Assembly: GCA_045636325.1 (NCBI GenBank)
Contig: JAZTXH010000009.1
Span: 1-64,000, forward strand
DNA from: CAKSHP01 sp045636325
GTDB taxonomy: Bacteria; Bacillota; Clostridia; UBA1381; UMGS1253
Length of the DNA: 64,000 nt
Reading direction: 5' to 3'
Below are positions 23,525-31,715 of the stretch, in pieces; within the stretch, counting starts at the first letter, position 1; every line of letters begins with the position of its first letter. The notes under the pieces are model-generated. The model was not told the origin of the DNA and ran no database searches. It was given only the letters and a program-made list of their open reading frames with translations. The position numbers and the translations under genes are program-made.

Positions 23525-24703
23525 TCAATCATATCTTAAGGCATCAATGGGATTAAGATTTGCCGCCTTATTTGCAGGCAAAAATCCGAACAGAATACCG
23601 ATACCTACCGATATGCCCACTGATATGCCAATAGTTGAAACGCTGGGAAGTGCAGTTATACCAAGCAGGCTTCCCACCCAGTATGATACTGCCGCTCCTA
23701 AAATAAGCCCTATAATTCCACCTATTCCGCTTACGGTTCCGGCTTCTATAACAAACTGACTCATAATATCCTTTTTCTTTGCACCAAGGGATTTTCTTAT
23801 ACCTATTTCGCGGGTTCTTTCCGTTACCGACACAAGCATTATATTCATAATACCAATACCGCCAACAAGCAGTGAAATTCCTGCAATGGCAACAAGCATA
23901 AGCTTCATTTTGTCTATAAGGTCATTAACTGTATCAAGAATTTCCAAAAGATTTGTTATTGTGAAGTAATCACTGTCGCCAAGACAGTTTGTCAAAAATC
24001 TTTCTAAAACATCGCTTGCATACTCAACATCTTGCTCATCCTTAACACCGACACTGTAGTTACTTATAGTTTTGTTGCCCGCCATTGACTGTGCCGTTGT
24101 GTAAGGAATATATATGCAGTTATCAGTTGAATTTTCTGTTGAATCACCTTTTTCTTCAAGCACGCCCACCACATTAAAGTTTATACCGTTAATTTTAATG
24201 CTTTGCCCAAGGGGGTCTTTTTCTCCAAAGGCTTCATTTTTTATATATGTACCGATTACACAGGCTTTGCTTTTGTTTTCTACTTCGCCATAGCTTATAA
24301 ATCTGCCGTCTGTAACCACTTTTTTTGTTATGTCGGCATATTGCTCACTGACACCGGTTACAGAGCTTGTTACCGCTTCAGAATTAATTCTCAGCTGTGC
24401 CATAGAAACTGTTACATTCGGTGATACACCCATAAACAGATTTTCATTTTCCTCAACAAAGTCATACATCTGCTCAGCTTCTACTTTTTTTGTACTGCTT
24501 CGGTTATTGACATTTACCGTCAGTGCCGTTGTGCCGAAGCTTGAAAACGCGCTTGTCATTTCGCCGGTCATACCGTCAACCACGCTTACAAGTATAATAA
24601 CTGCCGCAACACCTATAATTATACCAAGCATAGTAAGAAATGAACGCATTTTATTGGTAAGAAGACTGTATATTGCCAGGCTGAATGATTTAAATATACT
24701 CAA
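23525..24703 (-). CDS. MacB-like ABC transporter permease
   Basis: A 392-residue FtsX/MacB-type permease: an N-terminal membrane helix at about 20-40 (MLGIIIGVAAVIILVSVVDGM), a large extracytoplasmic MacB-PCD domain (about 45-260), and three C-terminal helices carrying GGIGIMNIMLVSVTERTREIGIRKSLGAKKKDI, the signature coupling region. This family exports peptides, macrolides or lipoproteins by mechanotransmission rather than classic alternating access. It overlaps the ATPase gene by four bases, giving translational coupling. The substrate cannot be told from sequence. Confidence 0.93.
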   Translation of the reverse strand: MSIFKSFSLAIYSLLTNKMRSFLTMLGIIIGVAAVIILVSVVDGMTGEMTSAFSSFGTTALTVNVNNRSSTKKVEAEQMYDFVEENENLFMGVSPNVTVSMAQLRINSEAVTSSVTGVSEQYADITKKVVTDGRFISYGEVENKSKACVIGTYIKNEAFGEKDPLGQSIKINGINFNVVGVLEEKGDSTENSTDNCIYIPYTTAQSMAGNKTISNYSVGVKDEQDVEYASDVLERFLTNCLGDSDYFTITNLLEILDTVNDLIDKMKLMLVAIAGISLLVGGIGIMNIMLVSVTERTREIGIRKSLGAKKKDIMSQFVIEAGTVSGIGGIIGLILGAAVSYWVGSLLGITALPSVSTIGISVGISVGIGILFGFLPANKAANLNPIDALRYD

Positions 24704-25470
24704 GGCAAATCACTCTCCTTCTGTTTATTTATTTGTGCTGTGTCATTTTTTGACTTTTCATCACTGCACTCTATGGCATTTGATTTGTCTGCTACACTGT
24801 CATAAATAAGCTTGCCGTCCTGCACCCTTACGATACGCTTTGCCTGCTCTGCCAGAGAATTATCGTGAGTTATCAGAACTATAGTGTGCCCCTCACGGTT
24901 AAGCTCTTTTAAAAACTCCATAACCTCCCTGCCGGTTTTTGAATCAAGTGCACCGGTAGGCTCATCGGCTAAAATAACACTTGGCCCGCCTGCTAAAGCT
25001 CTTGCAATTGAAACTCTTTGCTGCTGACCGCCCGAAAGCTGTGATGGCAGATTTTTATACTTCTCTGTAAGCCCAACCCTTTCAAGGGCCTGCATTGCAC
25101 GCCTGCGCTGTTCTGATTCCTTTAATCCTGCATACATAAGCGGAAGCTGAACATTTTCAATCACATTAAGCTTCGGAATAAGGTTGTATTGCTGAAATAT
25201 AAACCCAAGCATCTTGTTGCGTATGGTTGCAAGCTCATTATCAGTCATACTTGAAACATTAACTCCGTCTAAATAATATTCACCGGAGGTGGGCACGTCA
25301 AGACACCCTATTATATTCATCATAGTTGATTTTCCTGAGCCTGACTGCCCCACAATTGCCACAAATTCACCCTTGTCAATTTTAAGGTCAACCCCGTCAA
25401 CCGCTCTTACAACTTCATCACCCATATAATATGTTTTATGTATATCTTTAAATTCAATAAGAGACGCCAT
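24700..25470 (-). CDS. MacB/LolD-like ABC transporter ATPase
   Basis: A 256-residue ATPase with Walker A GQSGSGKST, Q-loop FQQYNLIPKLN, signature LSGGQQQRV, Walker B VILADEPTGALD and H-loop ITHD. GEYYLDGVNVSSM and the DEPTGALDSKTG form are typical of LolD/MacB-type exporters. The C-terminal ~30 residues are polar and non-conserved. It lies between the adaptor gene and the permease, so the three make one tripartite-like export unit. Confidence 0.95.
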   Translation of the reverse strand: MASLIEFKDIHKTYYMGDEVVRAVDGVDLKIDKGEFVAIVGQSGSGKSTMMNIIGCLDVPTSGEYYLDGVNVSSMTDNELATIRNKMLGFIFQQYNLIPKLNVIENVQLPLMYAGLKESEQRRRAMQALERVGLTEKYKNLPSQLSGGQQQRVSIARALAGGPSVILADEPTGALDSKTGREVMEFLKELNREGHTIVLITHDNSLAEQAKRIVRVQDGKLIYDSVADKSNAIECSDEKSKNDTAQINKQKESDLP

Positions 25471-25497
25471 AAAATTTAAACCTTTCTTATAATTTGT

Positions 25498-27195
25498 TTA
25501 ACGCATACCGCCGCCCATACCGCCGCTGCGCATTCCCTGTGGCATACCACCACCCATGGGCATTCCGCCGCCCATACCGGGCATTCCGCCGCCCATACCG
25601 GGCATCTGCATACTCTGCTCGTTTTGTTCTTCACCGCCTGAAGTTGCAACAATATCTATAACCTTTACTTCCTGCCCTTCTTCAAGACCCTCTTTTATTT
25701 CTATAAACATTCCGTCTGTTTCACCGGTTACGACCTTTACTGTTTTGTAGCCTTCGGGTGCTTTATCATCCTCTGACTGCTTTTCACCCTTTACATATAC
25801 AGTATTGCCTCTGTTTATTGCACTTATCGGTACTGCTAAAACATTGGTTGCATTTGAAACGCTGATTGATGCTTCTATATTCATACCCGGCACAAGTGCA
25901 TCATCAAACTCTGTTATTTCAACTGTTACCGGATATGTGGTTATACCATAATTAGTCTGCCCTACTATGCTGACGTTTGTAACCTGACCGGTGTATACCT
26001 TTCCTTCTACAGCATCTGCAGTTATACTTACACTCTGCCCCGTATGAATTCTTGCAATATCGGTTTCGTCAATAGAAAGGTCAAACACAAGCGAGCTCAT
26101 ATCATAAATTATCGCCATACTCTCACCGTTCATACTGCTTAAATCAAATTTGTCTCCCGCTTTTACATTCTTTTCAACCACTGTTCCTGAAATAGGAGCT
26201 TTGATTGTATAGTCATCTACCTTTTCACGGGCATTATCGTAGGAAAGCCGAGAATCAGAAAGAGAAAGACGCGCATTTTCAACTGCATCTGTTACACTCT
26301 CATTTTCAATAAGAGCTATTTTCTGACCTGCACTTACAATATCACCCTTTTTGATATTAAGCTCTTTAACTTTACCCGAAGCAGTAGATAAAAGATTTTT
26401 CTCTGTTATGTACTCAAAAGACCCTGTATCATTACAGTAAAGGCCGTTTATTTCAACTATTGCCTTATCCTGTGTGGTAAGTGCACCGGGATTATTAACA
26501 ACAACCGTTACATCTCTTAAAATTGTTCTTGAATTTCCTGCATAAGAACTGCCCCCAACCTCTTTAACTCTTCCCGAAATAATGCCTCCGCTATTTACTA
26601 TGCTGACACTCGCAATCTGACCTGGTGATATTAAAGCCGCATCCTCTTCAACAAAAGGCACAGTAAGCTCAAGCCTTGTGTCATCATATATTTTTGCAAT
26701 CACGCCGCCGTCTGAAATATTATCATCTTCCTTAACAGATACTTCTGCAACTTTGCCGGAATACAGGGCGGTAACAGTAAGGTCATTAACTGCCTCAACT
26801 GCATCGTTATAATTTTTAGTTGCACGCGTAAGCGAGTTACTGGCGCTAGTTACATTTTTTTCAATGTCCGATGAGTCAATTCTGTATAAAACAGCATCTT
26901 TATTAACCACATCGCCTTTTTCAAAGCCGGCATAAATAATATCGCCGTTTACAAGGGAGGTTATTTCATAAGAATCCTTTGGCTGAATAACACTGCTTCC
27001 GCTTATGGTGTTTAAAATATCCCGCCTTTCAACTTTAGCTTCGCTTTCAACCACTTTAACCTCAGGTGCATTATCTTTTGACTTTTTCATCATCACAATA
27101 CCGATTACTACCCCTGCCAGTAAAAGTGCCGCTATAATAATGATTATAACCGCCTTTTTTGAAAGCTTCTTTTTTTCTGCCTTTGCTTTTCTCAT
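25498..27195 (-). CDS. HlyD/MacA-type membrane fusion protein with Gly-Met-rich tail
   Basis: A 565-residue adaptor: a single membrane helix at about 16-38 (AVIIIIIAALLLAGVVIGIVM), paired lipoyl-like halves (SGKVAEVSVKEDDNISDGGVIAKI and ASGKVKELNIKKGDIVSAGQKIALI), a helical hairpin, and beta-barrel domains with VPGMNIEASISV and AVPISAI. It couples the ABC pair to the cell envelope. The last ~40 residues are an unusual Met-Pro-Gly-rich run with repeats such as PGMGGGMPGMGGGMP. ATG 27195 has AAGGAG upstream; the longer frame to 27273 is discarded. Confidence 0.92.
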   Translation of the reverse strand: MRKAKAEKKKLSKKAVIIIIIAALLLAGVVIGIVMMKKSKDNAPEVKVVESEAKVERRDILNTISGSSVIQPKDSYEITSLVNGDIIYAGFEKGDVVNKDAVLYRIDSSDIEKNVTSASNSLTRATKNYNDAVEAVNDLTVTALYSGKVAEVSVKEDDNISDGGVIAKIYDDTRLELTVPFVEEDAALISPGQIASVSIVNSGGIISGRVKEVGGSSYAGNSRTILRDVTVVVNNPGALTTQDKAIVEINGLYCNDTGSFEYITEKNLLSTASGKVKELNIKKGDIVSAGQKIALIENESVTDAVENARLSLSDSRLSYDNAREKVDDYTIKAPISGTVVEKNVKAGDKFDLSSMNGESMAIIYDMSSLVFDLSIDETDIARIHTGQSVSITADAVEGKVYTGQVTNVSIVGQTNYGITTYPVTVEITEFDDALVPGMNIEASISVSNATNVLAVPISAINRGNTVYVKGEKQSEDDKAPEGYKTVKVVTGETDGMFIEIKEGLEEGQEVKVIDIVATSGGEEQNEQSMQMPGMGGGMPGMGGGMPMGGGMPQGMRSGGMGGGMR

Positions 27196-27410
27196 TTTTT
27201 CAATTCTCCTTATACATAAAATTCTTTTAACTATGCATATGACAGCAAATCCTGTTTCAATATAAACCTTCAAAGTTAAATTAAGGTTAAAAATGCTGTA
27301 ATTTTGTAATATTATACTTCCTTTCGGGCTTCATTTCAATCAACTTTTTGTAAACATTTTGTGACTTATATTTTTCGACATAATAACAAAAAAGGCTTTT
27401 ATATTATTCG

Positions 27411-27461
27411 CACAAAAAAACTGCACAATTAAACACCCTCTGCCTGTTATTTATTGTGCAG
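27411..27461 (-). terminator. Orphan minus-strand terminator
   Basis: CTGCACAAT (27421-27429) pairs with ATTGTGCAG (27453-27461). On the minus strand the stem is followed by TTTTTTTG. No annotated minus-strand gene lies immediately to the right, so it would end an unannotated small transcript or antisense RNA. Confidence 0.5.
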
Positions 27462-27516
27462 TTTATGCCCGCAAAATAACTTTTTATAAATTTTTTTGTT
27501 TTTTTTCAAAAAAAAC

Positions 27517-27545
27517 TTGATTTTTATAAATATGTGTGCTAAAAT
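27517..27545 (+). promoter_or_regulatory. rplS promoter
   Basis: TTGATT (27517-27522), 17 bases, TAAAAT (27540-27545), just before the L19 leader. Confidence 0.6.
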
Positions 27546-27551
27546 ACTTGA

Positions 27552-27612
27552 GTACACGGATGGTCCTCTGCCATATTACGCCGGCATGAACATCTAAGAA
27601 GGAAGGAGGCAA
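27552..27612 (+). ncRNA. L19 leader
   Basis: The short leader before rplS contains ACACGGATGGTCCTCTGCC and GCCGGCATGAACATCTAAGAAGG-type segments that fold into the compact structure known from Firmicutes L19 leaders, immediately before the start. Position, size and motif fit; no covariance check was made. Confidence 0.7.
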
Positions 27613-27618
27613 ATGAAA

Positions 27619-27960
27619 ATGGACTTTATTAAATCTTTAACAGAAAGTCAGTTGAGAAATGATTTACCTCAGCTTAACATCGGTGATACTCTTAAGATTT
27701 ACTTCAAGGTTATCGAGGGTACCCGTGAAAGAATCCAGATGTTTGAAGGTACGCTTATCAAGAAAAGCGGTAGCGGTATCTCTGAAACATTTACTGTAAG
27801 ACGTATTTCTTATGGTGTAGGCGTTGAAAGAACTTTCCCTGTAAATTCTCCCAAAATCGCTAAGATTGAGATTTCAAGAAAGGGTAAAGTAAGAAGAGCT
27901 AAACTATACTATCTACGTGATAGAGTTGGTAAGAGCGCTAAGGTAAAAGAGAAAATCTGA
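27619..27960 (+). CDS. rplS: 50S ribosomal protein L19
   Basis: A 113-residue L19 containing LPQLNIGDTLKIYFKVIEGTRERIQMFEGTLIKK, ISETFTVRRISYGVGVERTFP and KLYYLRDRVGKSAKVKE. It bridges 23S rRNA and the 30S interface. Two close ATGs exist: 27619 is nine bases after GGAGG and preferred; 27613 is only three bases after. A terminator follows at 27968-27999. Confidence 0.97.
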   Translation: MDFIKSLTESQLRNDLPQLNIGDTLKIYFKVIEGTRERIQMFEGTLIKKSGSGISETFTVRRISYGVGVERTFPVNSPKIAKIEISRKGKVRRAKLYYLRDRVGKSAKVKEKI

Positions 27961-27967
27961 TTCTTCA

Positions 27968-27999
27968 ATTAAAAGGGACACGCATGGGTCCCTTTTATG
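27968..27999 (+). terminator. Terminator after rplS
   Basis: AAAAGGGAC pairs with GTCCCTTTT around ACGCATGG, followed by ATGTTTG. The T-tract is short but the stem is strong. Confidence 0.65.
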
Positions 28000-28054
28000 T
28001 TTGTTACAAAGCGTTTTCACGCTTTTTCATATAAATTAAAAAGGAGTGTTTATT

Positions 28055-28768
28055 TTGGAAAATAACGATTTCAAAATTGAATTTGAAAACACCGTTCCCC
28101 CGTCAGACGAGGAAACCCTAGAGAATCAAAACACAGAAGAAAAACGCAAAAAATTCTTCGATTTGAAAAAAGAAATTAAAGAATGGGTAAGTTCTATAGT
28201 TATAGCACTTGTTATAGTGTTTGTTTTAAAAGGATTTTTCTTTGATATTGTAAAGGTAGACGGTCATTCAATGGACCCCACCCTTGCTCATGGTCAGCAT
28301 CTTATATTAAGAAAAATCGGCTATACACCAAAAAGGGGTGATATAATTGTTTTAGATGCAAATTATAAAAGCCGTATGGCAGTGGTTGATTCATTAGACT
28401 CAGGTTTTGAAAAGTTTATGCTAAAGCATGAGTATTATACTCAATCAAAATACGATTTAAAACCCTACTGCTATATAAAGCGTGTTATAGGTCTTCCCGG
28501 CGACGAGGTATTTATTGACCTTTCAGGCGATGTTTATATAAACGGCGAATTACTTGAAGAAAACTATATTCAGGGCACTACCATGGCATACGCAATGATA
28601 AACAACCCCTGCATTGTTGAGGAAGGTCACGTTTTTGTTATGGGTGATAACCGCGAAAATTCATCAGACAGCCGTTTTCCATCTTTAGGAACTGTTCCTT
28701 TTGACGCTGTATGGGGCGAAGCATCGTTTCGTATATGGCCTTTAAACAAAATTGGTTCACCTTATTGA
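28055..28768 (+). CDS. lepB: Signal peptidase I
   Basis: A 237-residue protein with one N-terminal membrane helix (WVSSIVIALVIVFVLKGFFF). The catalytic Ser lies in VDGHSMDPTL, the Lys in YIKRVIGLPGD, and the C-terminal GDNRENSSDSR box completes the S26 signature. It cuts signal peptides from exported proteins, several of which are encoded here. The TTG at 28055 is eight bases after AAGGAG and gives the natural N-terminus; a GTG at 28046 overlaps the Shine-Dalgarno sequence. An acidic ~45-residue N-terminal tail precedes the helix. Confidence 0.95.
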   Translation: MENNDFKIEFENTVPPSDEETLENQNTEEKRKKFFDLKKEIKEWVSSIVIALVIVFVLKGFFFDIVKVDGHSMDPTLAHGQHLILRKIGYTPKRGDIIVLDANYKSRMAVVDSLDSGFEKFMLKHEYYTQSKYDLKPYCYIKRVIGLPGDEVFIDLSGDVYINGELLEENYIQGTTMAYAMINNPCIVEEGHVFVMGDNRENSSDSRFPSLGTVPFDAVWGEASFRIWPLNKIGSPY

Positions 28769-28775
28769 TTAATCT

Positions 28776-28806
28776 TATGCCCCTGAATTTAAAATTCAGG
28801 GGTGTT
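28776..28806 (+). terminator. Hairpin between lepB and rbgA
   Basis: CCCCTGAATTT pairs with AAATTCAGGGG, nearly without a loop, followed by TGTTATTAATT. The weak T-tract suggests partial termination or mRNA stabilisation. Confidence 0.5.
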
Positions 28807-28842
28807 ATTAATTGTTAACTTATACGAAAGGATTTGATATAT

Positions 28843-29721
28843 ATGGAACTTCAGTGGTATCCCGGGCATATGGCCAAAACCAGAAGACTTATTTCTGAAA
28901 ATTTAAAACTTATAGATGTTATTATTGAGATGATTGATGCCCGTGTTCCCTTTTCAGGGCGTAACCCTGATTTTGATGATTTGCTTGGTTCAAAGCCAAG
29001 AATAGTTATTATGAATAAATCAGATTTAGCCGATGATTCCCGCTCTGTAATGTGGCAGGAGTATTACACAAAAAAAGGTTGTAAATGCATCTATGTTAAT
29101 TCCCTTTCAGGAAAAGGAACAGATAAAATTATTTCAGAGGCAAAAGCCGCAATTGCAGATAAAATTCAAAAAAATGAAAACCGCGGTTTAAACCGCTCAA
29201 TTAAGCTTATGATTGTTGGTATTCCCAATGTGGGAAAATCCTCACTTATAAACCGTCTTTCAGGTAAGGCAGGGGCAAAAACCGGTGACCGCCCAGGCGT
29301 TACAAAGGGCAAACAATGGATAAGATTAAAAAGCGGAGTTGAACTTTTAGACACACCTGGAATACTGTGGCCTAAATTTGAGAATCAGAAAATCGGTATG
29401 AAACTTGCATTTATAGGCTCAATTAAAGACGAGATAATTGACACCGAAGAGCTTTGTATGCATCTTTTGGGATATCTTAAGCTTAATTATACGGAAAACC
29501 TTTCAGCCCGCTACAAGCTTACACAAGATATTGCGCAAATGGAAAATTTTGAGCTTTTGGAATATATCGGCAAAAAGAGAGGCTTTGTTATTTCAGGCGG
29601 TGAAATTGATACATTCCGCGCGGCAAACATTGTTTTAGACGAGTTCAGAAGCGGTAAAATAGGAAAAATAACTCTTGAAACTCCCAATGATATAATTGAA
29701 GATGAAAAAGAAAAACAATAA
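28843..29721 (+). CDS. rbgA: Ribosome biogenesis GTPase RbgA (YlqF)
   Basis: A 292-residue circularly permuted GTPase: MELQWYPGHMAKTRRLI, G4 NKSD, G5-like VNSLSGKG, G1 GIPNVGKSS, G2/G3 with RPGVTKG and LLDTPGILWP, in the permuted G4-G5-G1-G2-G3 order. RbgA acts in late assembly of the 50S subunit in Bacillus. ATG 28843 has AAAGGA upstream. The C-terminal ~100 residues hold the ANTAR-like RNA-binding domain. Confidence 0.95.
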   Translation: MELQWYPGHMAKTRRLISENLKLIDVIIEMIDARVPFSGRNPDFDDLLGSKPRIVIMNKSDLADDSRSVMWQEYYTKKGCKCIYVNSLSGKGTDKIISEAKAAIADKIQKNENRGLNRSIKLMIVGIPNVGKSSLINRLSGKAGAKTGDRPGVTKGKQWIRLKSGVELLDTPGILWPKFENQKIGMKLAFIGSIKDEIIDTEELCMHLLGYLKLNYTENLSARYKLTQDIAQMENFELLEYIGKKRGFVISGGEIDTFRAANIVLDEFRSGKIGKITLETPNDIIEDEKEKQ

Positions 29722-29754
29722 TTATTTCATTTCTGTTCATCAGCTAACCTTTTT

Positions 29755-29842
29755 CAAGGCCACGCAATAATTGCGTGTTTTTTACAAAAAAACCGACCTG
29801 CGCCAAAGCGTTTTGAGGCTTTATTTGCAGGTCGTTTTTTTA
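29755..29842. terminator. Two hairpins between rbgA and the phosphoesterase gene
   Basis: CACGCAA/TTGCGTG (about 29761-29779) followed by TTTTTTAC terminates rbgA on the plus strand. CGACCTGC/GCAGGTCG (about 29793-29835) with T-runs on both sides serves the convergent genes. Confidence 0.7.
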
Positions 29843-29852
29843 ATTTTGTATT

Positions 29853-30404
29853 CTATTTATTTAAAACTGTAAGCTCTTTTAAAACATTTTTATTAAAATC
29901 CTTAATTTCAAATTTGCCCTTTTCATAAATCATATATGTGGACGGATTTGAATTTTTAGGAATTGAAACGCTTCCAGGGTTTGCATAAATACCCCATGGC
30001 ATTTTATCAAGTGCAAAAATGTGTGTATGACCATTAACCAAAACGCACTCCTTTGCCCCTTTTATAAGATTATCAGGGTTATATATATGCCCGTGGCTTA
30101 AGTAAATTTCTATATTGCCGTCATATATATATCCATAATCTGCCAGAATGGGAAAATTAAGCACCATTTGGTCAACCTCAGTATCACAGTTACCGCGAAC
30201 GCATAGAAGTTTTTCTGCTAAAGAGTTCATAAGCTCAATAACCCCTTTGGGATTATATCCCTTTGGTAAATCATTTCTGGGGCCATGATATAAAACATCG
30301 CCCAAAAGCACTAATTTTTCCGCTTTCTCAGTTTCAAATATTTCACACATCTTTTTTGCATAATATAAAGAGCCATGAATATCAGATGCAAACATTAATT
30401 TCAT
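29853..30404 (-). CDS. YfcE/MJ0936-like metallophosphoesterase
   Basis: A 183-residue calcineurin-like phosphoesterase with the full metal set: ASDIHG (DxH), LLGDVLYHGPRND, RGNCDTEVDQ, LSHGH and VNGHTHIF. Relatives hydrolyse phosphodiesters such as bis-pNPP and possibly nucleotide derivatives. Length is normal. A GGAGG site precedes the ATG. It is not clearly in an operon, since 27 bases and no terminator separate it from the upstream mutarotase-like gene. Confidence 0.9.
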   Translation of the reverse strand: MKLMFASDIHGSLYYAKKMCEIFETEKAEKLVLLGDVLYHGPRNDLPKGYNPKGVIELMNSLAEKLLCVRGNCDTEVDQMVLNFPILADYGYIYDGNIEIYLSHGHIYNPDNLIKGAKECVLVNGHTHIFALDKMPWGIYANPGSVSIPKNSNPSTYMIYEKGKFEIKDFNKNVLKELTVLNK

Positions 30405-30431
30405 TCTTCTTCCCTCCGGCGAATAAAATTT

Positions 30432-31364
30432 TTATTTAACGTATTTTGCCGCAATTTCAGCAATTGCTGCCTCATCATTTTTCTTCGGCTTTTTAACACC
30501 GCCAAAAAGGCTCCACTCTTCAATATGCTCAATAGTCTCACCGGGATCAACAAGATATAAGGGGCTTAGTGTTTCAGCTTCAAGAAAATGCTTGTTTGTA
30601 TATGTTTCAAGGCTCATACCTCCATCAGGGTACTCTGCATCTTCAATATGCTCGCTCTTTTTTATAAATACGCAGTCATGGTTAAATATCATGCTATATC
30701 CTTCTTCATTATTGATGCCAAGCTTGAAAGCGCGGTCTGCACCTGGGTCCTGAGAAAGAGTAATATACTTATCGCCCCAATAAACACGCTCATCATTCAT
30801 TCTTGCATAAGGCCAAACGGCAAGCACACGGTTTGCCAAAAGACCTGTGTCACGTGTAGAATTTGGCACCGCAATCATACCGCCCTTAGCTGTAACGCTT
30901 AGCGCCCATGCTGCAAATTCAACCTCAAAAGCGCCTGTATTTTTAATCATATGGCGCACTTCAACATCAGAGCTTGACGGATTTAAAACCACATCAATAG
31001 TATACTGATACTGATTTTTTATCTGCTCATCACACACAAGCCTTACTCCGTTTTCAATAGACTCATATTTAACGGGTGTGTTATCGGGGTAATAGCTTCT
31101 GGGCCTTGACTCAGGAGATGTCCAAAGTCTGTGCCCGCCGTAAATATACCATTTGCTACCCTTGCCGTAATATTCGTTAAAATCTTCACCATCTGCAAAA
31201 ATTGAAAATTCTGTGTCTTCAAGCATCATATTTTCACCGTCAACAAGGCTATAATTAATAATCCTCGGACCTAAATCAATAGTAATATAAAGCTTTACAA
31301 TACCGTTGTTAAGCTCTAAACATTTTCCGTATGTTTTGTACTGAATTTGTTTGATTTCTACCAT
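30432..31364 (-). CDS. Galactose-mutarotase-fold protein (DUF4380-like)
   Basis: A 310-residue cytosolic beta-sandwich protein: LELNNGIVKLYITIDLGPRIINYSLVDGENMMLED, the YGGHRLWTSPESRPRSYYPDN motif and QYTIDVVLNPSSSDVEVRHMIKNTGAFEVEFAAWALSV. This matches a mutarotase-fold family that probably binds a sugar or sugar phosphate; DUF4380-type is my best guess. No catalytic dyad can be assigned with confidence. Two LacI/CcpA-style boxes lie upstream (31513 and 31643), which would fit carbohydrate control. Confidence 0.7.
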   Translation of the reverse strand: MVEIKQIQYKTYGKCLELNNGIVKLYITIDLGPRIINYSLVDGENMMLEDTEFSIFADGEDFNEYYGKGSKWYIYGGHRLWTSPESRPRSYYPDNTPVKYESIENGVRLVCDEQIKNQYQYTIDVVLNPSSSDVEVRHMIKNTGAFEVEFAAWALSVTAKGGMIAVPNSTRDTGLLANRVLAVWPYARMNDERVYWGDKYITLSQDPGADRAFKLGINNEEGYSMIFNHDCVFIKKSEHIEDAEYPDGGMSLETYTNKHFLEAETLSPLYLVDPGETIEHIEEWSLFGGVKKPKKNDEAAIAEIAAKYVK

Positions 31365-31512
31365 TTTAAATTCCTTCTTTCCTTAAAAATTTTATAATTT
31401 AAAATTAAAAATCCTTTGTTTACACCTGTAAATCTTGCAATTAAATCTGCAAAATAATAATTGTCGTAAATCAGGCTTACATAAACATTTCTGCAATGGG
31501 TATAATTTTCCG

Positions 31513-31528
31513 TTGCAAGCGCTTATAA
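31513..31528. promoter_or_regulatory. LacI/CcpA-type operator candidate
   Basis: TTGCAAGCGCTTATAA has the AAGCGCTT core and flanking G/C arms seen in LacI-family operators and some cre sites. It is about 150 bp upstream of the mutarotase-like gene. Confidence 0.4.
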
Positions 31529-31642
31529 GAATTACCGCTAAAAATACACATAAAATTCTTTTCAAATATTATACTTACATTTTTATTTTTTTACTTAATC
31601 TACAATAAAAATTTTACCATACACACAAATCAAAGTCAAGAA

Positions 31643-31654
31643 AAACGCTTACAC
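31643..31654. promoter_or_regulatory. Second LacI/CcpA-type box
   Basis: AAAACGCTTACA, read on the minus strand as TGTAAGCGTTTT, agrees well with the cre consensus. It sits between the gdhA terminator and the mutarotase-like gene, upstream of the latter. Confidence 0.4.
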
Positions 31655-31663
31655 AAAACAAAA

Positions 31664-31698
31664 AATGTCGCCCACTTTTTTAATATGAGCGACATTTC
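31664..31698 (-). terminator. Terminator after gdhA
   Basis: ATGTCGC (31665-31671) pairs with GCGACAT (31689-31695), and on the minus strand is followed by TTTTTTG. Confidence 0.75.
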
Positions 31699-31715
31699 TA
31701 TTTTTAAACTTTTTA

